Part shown: piece by piece, positions 6,614 through 10,799 of the stretch
Layout: the number at the start of each line of letters is the position of its first letter
Position numbering within the stretch: position 1 is the first letter of the stretch
DNA from: Stenotrophomonas sp.
GTDB taxonomy: Bacteria > Pseudomonadota > Gammaproteobacteria > Xanthomonadales > Xanthomonadaceae
Assembly: GCA_003484865.1 (NCBI GenBank)
Contig: DMZT01000047.1
Span: 2,510 to 13,308, forward strand
Length of the DNA: 10,799 bases
Direction: 5' to 3'
Position numbers and translations under genes: made by a program
The notes under the pieces: model-generated
Told to the model about the DNA's origin: nothing
Seen by the model: only the letters and a program-made list of their open reading frames with translations
Database searches by the model: none

Positions 6614-7957
6614 TCAACCCTTCTTTAGCAGACGCGCATAGAAGAAGCCGTCAGCACCGTCCTCACCGGGCAGGCGCTGGCGCCCGGCCCAGGAATCGTG
6701 GCCATACGCCTCTCCCAGCGGCAGGAAGCCCGCATCCCGGGTGCGCTGCAGGAAGGCTTCGACCTGGAACTGGTTTTCATCGCGCAGGATCGAGCATGTC
6801 GCATACAGCAGGGTTCCGCCCGGGGTAAGCATCGTCCAGCAGGCATCCAGCAGGCGCGCCTGCAAGGCCATCAGCGCCTCGATGTCGGTCGCGCGGCGAT
6901 GCGCCAGCACGTCCGGCTGGCGGCGGATGATGCCGGTGGCCGAACAGGGCGCATCCAGCAGGATGGTGTCGAACAGCTGCCCGTCCCACCAGCTGGCCGG
7001 ATCGGTTGCATCGCCCGCCAGCACCTTCGCGTTCTGGCCCACGCCGGTGCGTGCGAACGTTTCGCTGATGCGCTTGAGCCGGCGCGCATCGATGTCCAAC
7101 GCCAGCAGTTGCAGGGTCGGATCGCGCTCCAGCAGATGGGCAGCCTTGCCGCCCGGCGCGGCGCAGGCATCGAGCACCCGCGAACCCGGGCGCGGCGCCA
7201 GCGCATCGGCCACCTGCTGGGCAGACAGATCCTGCACCGACAGCGCGCCATCGGCGAACCCGGGCAGCGCGGAGACCGCGACCGGCACCGGCAGGCGGAT
7301 CGCATCGGCACCCACGCGCGATGCTTCAGCCTCGATACCGGCTGCCGCCAACTGCTGCAGCATCGCCTCACGAGTGCTGTGCTGGCGGTTGACCCGCAGC
7401 CACAGCGGCGCGGCCTGCAGGCTCGCGGTGAACACCGCGTCGGCCTCGTCCGGCCAATCCTGTTCGATCTTCTCGGCCATCCACAGCGGGAAGGCATCGC
7501 GCGCCGGCAGCGGCGGAATGCCTTCGCGCTGGGCGCGGCGCAGCAGCGCATTGACCATGCCGGCCTGGCGATCACGGCCCATCGCACGCGCAGCGTCGAC
7601 CGTGGCCGAGAGCGCGGCGTGCGCCGGCAGCTCCAGTGCGTCCAGCTGGGCGAAGCCGACCAGCAGCAGCGCGCGCAGTTCGTCTTCGCGCACGCCCAGC
7701 GGCCGCGGCATCCATTGCGCCAGTGCGGCGTCATACGCGGCCCGGCGACGCAGCACGGCAAAGCACAGCGCCTCCAGCAGCGCGCGGTCGCGGCTGTCGT
7801 CCAGGGTAGGCAAGGCGGTGGCCAGTTCGGCCTTGAGCGAACGGCCGCGGCCGATCACCTGGGCCAGCACGCGCGCGGCCAGCACGCGGGTGGGCACGCC
7901 GGGGGCGGTATGGGCGGTGTAGGGGCCTGCAGGCTTGCCGGAACGCGCGTTGGTCAT
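6614..7957 (-). CDS. rsmB: 16S rRNA (cytosine-967-C5)-methyltransferase RsmB
   Basis: A 447-residue cytoplasmic enzyme that methylates C967 of 16S rRNA using S-adenosylmethionine. Residues about 20-145 form the NusB-like helical RNA-binding domain, with [12 protein letters not shown] and G-M-V-N-A-L-L-R-R as landmarks. The methyltransferase domain carries [11 protein letters not shown] (261-271, SAM binding), a second acidic strand L-A-L-D-I-D (295-300), D-A-P-C-S-A-T-G (335-342) and Y-A-T-C-S-I (385-390). C338 and C388 are the two cysteines of the RNA m5C family; the TCS one is the expected nucleophile. The length fits the E. coli protein (429). The ATG at 7957 begins one base after the fmt stop, so translation is probably coupled. 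A longer in-frame reading to 8284 runs antisense-free through fmt and is not the start. Confidence 0.95.
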   Translation of the reverse strand: MTNARSGKPAGPYTAHTAPGVPTRVLAARVLAQVIGRGRSLKAELATALPTLDDSRDRALLEALCFAVLRRRAAYDAALAQWMPRPLGVREDELRALLLVGFAQLDALELPAHAALSATVDAARAMGRDRQAGMVNALLRRAQREGIPPLPARDAFPLWMAEKIEQDWPDEADAVFTASLQAAPLWLRVNRQHSTREAMLQQLAAAGIEAEASRVGADAIRLPVPVAVSALPGFADGALSVQDLSAQQVADALAPRPGSRVLDACAAPGGKAAHLLERDPTLQLLALDIDARRLKRISETFARTGVGQNAKVLAGDATDPASWWDGQLFDTILLDAPCSATGIIRRQPDVLAHRRATDIEALMALQARLLDACWTMLTPGGTLLYATCSILRDENQFQVEAFLQRTRDAGFLPLGEAYGHDSWAGRQRLPGEDGADGFFYARLLKKG

Positions 7958-7958
7958 G

Positions 7959-8882
7959 TCAGGCACCCATGCCGAGATCGCGACGGGCATTGAGGTAGTC
8001 GGCGGCGGTGATCGCCTTGCCGCCCTCACGCTGCAGCACACGCAGGCGCAGCGCACCCTGGCCACAGGCGATGTCGATGCCGTCGCGCGAGGCGGCCAGC
8101 AGCGTGCCCGGGGCCTTGCCCTGGTTGTCATCCAGCGCGATCGCGCCATGGATGCGGACGCGTTCGCCGGCCAGCATCGCCTCGGCGATCGGCCACGGAT
8201 TGAACGCACGTACGGTGCGTGCCAGCGCGTGGGCGTCCTGCGCCCAGTCCAGACGGGCTTCGGCCTTGTCCAGCTTGTGCGCATAGGTCACGCCAGCCTC
8301 GGGCTGCGGCTGCGCGATCGGCTTGATGCCGGCCCGCAGCAGGCCCAGGCCATCGGACAGCACCTGCTCACCCAAGGCGGCCAAACGATCGTGCAGCTGA
8401 CCGCCGGTGTCGTTGGCGCCGATCGCGATGTGCTGCTTGAGCAGCACCGGGCCGGTATCCAGCCCGGCGTCCATCTGCATCAGGCAGACACCGGTTTCGG
8501 TATCGCCGGCCTGGATCGCACGCTGGATCGGCGCGGCACCGCGCCAACGCGGCAGCAGCGAGGCGTGCACGTTCCAGCAGCCGTGGGTTGGAATGGTCAG
8601 CACCGCCTTGGGCAGGATCAGCCCATAGGCCACCACCACCATCAGGTCCGGCGCCAGGTCGCGCAGCTGCTGCTGGGCTTCGGGGGTCTTGAGGCTCTCC
8701 GGCTGGAACACCGGGATGCCACGTGCGATCGCTTCCAGCTTGACCGGCGACGGGGCCAGGCCACGGCCACGGCCAGCGGGGCGATCGGGCTGCGTGTACA
8801 CCGCGACCACTTCATGGTGGCGGGCTGCGGCACGCAGCGAGGACACGGCGAACGCCGGCGTACCGGCAAAGACAATCTTCAT
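7959..8882 (-). CDS. fmt: Methionyl-tRNA formyltransferase
   Basis: A 307-residue cytoplasmic enzyme that formylates initiator Met-tRNA from 10-formyltetrahydrofolate. The N-terminal Rossmann domain opens with M-K-I-V-F-A-G-T-P and contains Q-P-D-R-P-A-G-R-G (31-39) and the signature [16 protein letters not shown] (104-119). N104, H106 and D142 (in D-A-G-L-D-T-G) are the catalytic triad of the family. The C-terminal tRNA-binding domain begins near 205. The length agrees with E. coli Fmt (315). ATG 8882 gives the canonical N-terminus; an upstream in-frame start at 8942 would add an unrelated 20 residues running through the terminator-like hairpin. A weak GGGG lies five bases before the start. 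It belongs functionally with def, which removes the same formyl group, and is separated from it by a 99-base gap with competing hairpins. Confidence 0.97.
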   Translation of the reverse strand: MKIVFAGTPAFAVSSLRAAARHHEVVAVYTQPDRPAGRGRGLAPSPVKLEAIARGIPVFQPESLKTPEAQQQLRDLAPDLMVVVAYGLILPKAVLTIPTHGCWNVHASLLPRWRGAAPIQRAIQAGDTETGVCLMQMDAGLDTGPVLLKQHIAIGANDTGGQLHDRLAALGEQVLSDGLGLLRAGIKPIAQPQPEAGVTYAHKLDKAEARLDWAQDAHALARTVRAFNPWPIAEAMLAGERVRIHGAIALDDNQGKAPGTLLAASRDGIDIACGQGALRLRVLQREGGKAITAADYLNARRDLGMGA

Positions 8883-8904
8883 GGCGACCCCACTAACAGA
8901 ACGT

Positions 8905-8929
8905 AAAACGGCGCCGATGTGCGGCGCCG
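8905..8929 (-). terminator. Intrinsic terminator-like hairpin after def, 22 bases before fmt
   Basis: On the minus strand an 8-bp all-G/C stem (8929-8922 with 8916-8909, each CGGCGCCG) closes a 5-base loop and is followed at once by TTTT (8908-8905). This is a rho-independent terminator form with a short T-run. It lies inside the def-fmt operon, 22 bases before the fmt start, so it should lower fmt relative to def, or be conditional. Confidence 0.65.
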
Positions 8930-8963
8930 CGCGACAGGACACGTCGCGCGGTCATCCCGCGCG
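8927..8963 (-). promoter_or_regulatory. Competing hairpins upstream of the def-fmt terminator (attenuator-like)
   Basis: Segment B (8951-8943) can pair either with the earlier-transcribed A (8963-8957, 7 bp, 5-base loop) or with the later C (8935-8927, 9 bp, 7-base loop). C shares three bases (8927-8929) with the base of the terminator stem. A:B would leave the terminator free; B:C would remove its three bottom pairs. The pairings are seen in the sequence; a regulatory role is inference, and the region is so G/C-rich that chance pairing is likely. Confidence 0.3.
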
Positions 8964-8981
8964 GCGGTCGCTGCAATCACC

Positions 8982-9494
8982 TCAGGCAACGTGCTTGCGC
9001 TGCTTGGCCAGCTTCTTGCGCACCATCTCGCGCTTGAGCGGCGAGAGGTAATCAATGAACAGCTTGCCGTCCAGGTGGTCCATCTCGTGCTGCACGCAGA
9101 CAGCGAGCACGCCATCGGTGGTCAGTTCCTGGGCCACGCCGTGGCGATCCAGGTAACGCACCGTGATCTGGTTGGCGCGGGTGACGTCGGCAAAGATGCC
9201 CGGCACCGACAGGCAGCCTTCCTGATAGACCTGGCCGCCTTCGTTGGCGACGATCTCAGGATTGATGAACACCATCGGGGTGTCCTTCTCTTCACTGACG
9301 TCGATCACCATGAAGCGCTTGTGCACGTCCACCTGGCTGGCGGCCAGGCCGATGCCCGGGGCGTCGTACATGGTGTGGAACATGTCATCGATCAGGGTCT
9401 GGAACGCCGGCGTGGTCACGTCGGCAGCATCGATCAACGCAGCCTTGGTACGCAGGCGCGGATCGGGAAATTCGAGAATGGGCAGGAGGGCCAT
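8982..9494 (-). CDS. def: Peptide deformylase
   Basis: A 170-residue cytoplasmic metalloenzyme that removes the N-formyl group from new proteins. All three family motifs are intact: G-I-G-L-A-A-S-Q (47-54), E-G-C-L-S (92-96) and Q-H-E-M-D-H (135-140). The metal ligands are C94, H136 and H140, with E137 as the catalytic acid. The N-terminal [10 protein letters not shown] and the C-terminal basic helix (about 150-168) are typical of gammaproteobacterial type 1 enzymes of about 170 residues. ATG 9494 gives the canonical start although no clear Shine-Dalgarno precedes it. It is the first gene of the minus-strand run and diverges from the LysM gene across a 126-base promoter region. Confidence 0.97.
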   Translation of the reverse strand: MALLPILEFPDPRLRTKAALIDAADVTTPAFQTLIDDMFHTMYDAPGIGLAASQVDVHKRFMVIDVSEEKDTPMVFINPEIVANEGGQVYQEGCLSVPGIFADVTRANQITVRYLDRHGVAQELTTDGVLAVCVQHEMDHLDGKLFIDYLSPLKREMVRKKLAKQRKHVA

Positions 9495-9539
9495 GGCAAA
9501 TACCGGTAGGGGGCGCCGGTCGAAGCGGCGTACAGCGAG

Positions 9540-9545
9540 ATTCTA
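9540..9545 (-). promoter_or_regulatory. Candidate -10 box (TAGAAT) for def
   Basis: TAGAAT on the minus strand (9545-9540) differs by one base from TATAAT and would start RNA about 40 bases before def. The expected -35 position holds G/C-rich sequence with no good match. The symmetrical box at 9579-9586 is the main alternative for def. Confidence 0.3.
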
Positions 9546-9555
9546 TCGCCAACGC

Positions 9556-9586
9556 TTGCCCCGCGCCCCGGTTTCTGGACTATAGT
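9556..9586 (+). promoter_or_regulatory. Sigma-70-type promoter for the LysM gene
   Basis: TATAGT (9581-9586) is a good -10 box. TTGCCC (9556-9561) is a four-of-six -35 box, but the spacer is 19 bases, longer than ideal. RNA would start near 9593, leaving a leader of about 28 bases before ATG 9621. The bases 9579-9586 read ACTATAGT, a perfect palindrome, so the same -10 can be read on the other strand towards def. Confidence 0.6.
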
Positions 9587-9620
9587 GCGCGAACCTGTTG
9601 GGGAATCAGGCACCACATCT

Positions 9621-10751
9621 ATGTTTGAACGAACTCGTACGGTCGTCGCCGTGGCGATGCTGACCGTCGCTACCTATGCTACCGCCGTGGAAATGAATGG
9701 CGGGCACCCGGATACCTATGTCGTGCGCAAAGGGGACACGCTATGGGACATCTCGGCGCGTTTCCTGCAGAAGCCCTGGCTGTGGCCGGAGATCTGGCAG
9801 GCCAACCCGCAGGTCAAGAATCCGCACCTGATCTACCCGGGTGACGTGCTCAGCCTGGCCTATCTGGACCGCGTCGTGGCCCAGCCCGGCCCGCGCCAGG
9901 AGGCCCCGATCAACGGCGTCCCGCTGGAGCAGGTCGAGCCCTTCCTGAAGCAGCTGAGCGTGGTCGACGAGGTCAAGTCGCTGCCCTACGTGGTCAATCT
10001 GGAAGAAAACCGCCTGCGCGCCACCACCGGCCAGACTGCTTATGTGCGCGGCCTGGAGAACGCCCAGGTCGGCCAGCGCTACGCGGTGGTCCGCCCGACG
10101 GTGCAGTACGCCCTGCCCAAGCCGACCGAAGACCTCAATGCCCGCGGCGATACCACGCCCGGCAGCGGCAACCTCTGGAAGACGTTCATCGTGCCGAGCA
10201 AGCGGCACCAGACGCTGGGCTACGAACTGGCCCAGATCAACGTCGGCACGGTGAGCCGGGTACAGAACGGCAGTGTCGAGGTGACCTCGCTGGTGCTGCA
10301 GGGCCAGGTGGACGGCCGTGAAGTCCGCGCCGGTGACCGCCTGGTTCCGGTCGAGGCCCGCCCGTACGACCTGCAGTTCGTACCGCATGTGCCCGCGCCG
10401 CAGGCCGTCGATCTGGACGTGCGCGTGCTGGCCGTCGCCGACACCTTCACCTCCGGCGGCCCGCGCGATGTGATCGCGATCTCCGCCGGCAGTGCCAACG
10501 GGGTCGACAACGGCACCGTGTTCTCGCTGTGGCGCCAGGGCCGCCATGTGGCCCACCGCATGGATTACCCGAACTCGTCGCGGATGGACGATTCGCTGAC
10601 CAGCGGTGCCGGCCGGGTCACCCTGCCGGACGAGTACGCCGCCCATGCGATGGTCTTCCGCACGTTCGAGAACGTCAGCTACGCGCTGGTGATGGAAGGC
10701 GTGAAGCCGGTCAGGGTCGGCTATTCGGCACTGCATCCGGATAAGCAGTAA
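9621..10751 (+). CDS. Exported LysM-domain protein (family usually found before dprA)
   Basis: A 376-residue protein. The first 22 residues (M-F-E-R-T-R then a hydrophobic run ending A-T-Y-A-T-A) look like a Sec signal peptide, with cleavage likely after A22, so the product should be periplasmic. A single LysM domain at about 31-80 starts D-T-Y-V-V-R-K-G-D-T-L-W-D-I-S and ends I-Y-P-G-D-V-L-S-L, giving peptidoglycan binding. An insertion, K-P-W-L-W-P-E-I-W-Q-A-N-P (51-63), is typical of this family. The remaining 290 residues have no catalytic motif that I recognise and look beta-rich. ATG 9621 is chosen because it directly precedes the signal peptide; an upstream in-frame reading begins inside the promoter. 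GGGGAA (9600-9605) and AGG (9608-9610) are weak ribosome sites. Homologues in Xanthomonadaceae usually sit between def and dprA, but dprA lies outside this window. Confidence 0.88.
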   Translation: MFERTRTVVAVAMLTVATYATAVEMNGGHPDTYVVRKGDTLWDISARFLQKPWLWPEIWQANPQVKNPHLIYPGDVLSLAYLDRVVAQPGPRQEAPINGVPLEQVEPFLKQLSVVDEVKSLPYVVNLEENRLRATTGQTAYVRGLENAQVGQRYAVVRPTVQYALPKPTEDLNARGDTTPGSGNLWKTFIVPSKRHQTLGYELAQINVGTVSRVQNGSVEVTSLVLQGQVDGREVRAGDRLVPVEARPYDLQFVPHVPAPQAVDLDVRVLAVADTFTSGGPRDVIAISAGSANGVDNGTVFSLWRQGRHVAHRMDYPNSSRMDDSLTSGAGRVTLPDEYAAHAMVFRTFENVSYALVMEGVKPVRVGYSALHPDKQ

Positions 10752-10779
10752 GCGCGGCGGAGTCCTACCCTGCGATCCG

Positions 10780-10799
10780 ACGGCGCCCTAGGGCGCCGT
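10780..10799 (+). terminator. Perfect 20-base palindrome after the LysM gene, probable terminator (cut by window edge)
   Basis: Positions 10780-10799 form a perfect palindrome (ACGGCGCCCT and its complement). It can fold as an 8-bp stem with CTAG as the loop, 28 bases after the LysM stop. Its stem shares the ACGGCGCC core of the def-fmt terminator. The window ends here, so any T-run that would confirm an intrinsic terminator is not visible. Confidence 0.55.

Noticed and set aside
9502..9520. A second GTAG-type repeat just upstream of def
   Set aside because: There is a GTAG and a 5-bp ACCGG/CCGGT stem, but the GTAG lies in the loop and the stem is short, so it does not match the repeat at 1551-1583.

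Overview
This window looks like chromosomal DNA from a Xanthomonadaceae gammaproteobacterium, most likely Stenotrophomonas (maltophilia complex or a close relative). The evidence is the high G+C content, the gene order rsmB-fmt-def facing a LysM-protein gene, and one GTAG-type palindromic repeat (SMAG/REP-like, 1551-1583) of the kind described in S. maltophilia. No mobile element, prophage, CRISPR array, tRNA or rRNA was seen. Coding density is very high: no non-coding gap exceeds about 130 bases.

Layout. (1) 1-1554, plus strand: the last codons of a gene, then a large membrane protein with three bacterial PH-like repeats (YdbT type), joined by a 4-base GTGA overlap. (2) 1593-4754: three lipopolysaccharide (LPS) assembly genes in alternating orientation. 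They are a CDP-glycerol glycerophosphotransferase-like protein (minus), a WaaE/KdtX-like family-2 glycosyltransferase (plus) and a WaaL-like O-antigen ligase (minus). The glycosyltransferase is head-to-head with its left neighbour, their start codons overlapping or one base apart, and overlaps its right neighbour tail-to-tail by 16 bases. (3) 4866-9494, minus strand: an apparent run def > fmt > rsmB > ArnT-like GT-C glycosyltransferase. fmt to rsmB is 1 base and rsmB to the glycosyltransferase is 26 bases or a 4-base overlap. (4) 9621-10751, plus strand: an exported LysM protein diverging from def, with a clear promoter in the shared 126-base gap and a perfect palindrome, probably a terminator, at the window edge.

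How they fit together. Def and Fmt handle the formyl group at the start of protein synthesis, and RsmB methylates 16S rRNA, so the minus-strand run is a translation operon that ends in an envelope glycosyltransferase. That enzyme, the ligase, the family-2 glycosyltransferase and the glycerophosphotransferase-like protein together suggest building and decorating LPS core and attaching O-antigen. The exact sugar or phosphate donors cannot be read from sequence.

I do not see an obvious new system. The best leads are non-coding: an attenuator-like set of competing hairpins between def and fmt, a symmetrical -10 box between def and the LysM gene, and the gap-free nesting of the LPS glycosyltransferase gene. 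The most interesting protein is the glycerophosphotransferase-like enzyme in a Gram-negative LPS setting.
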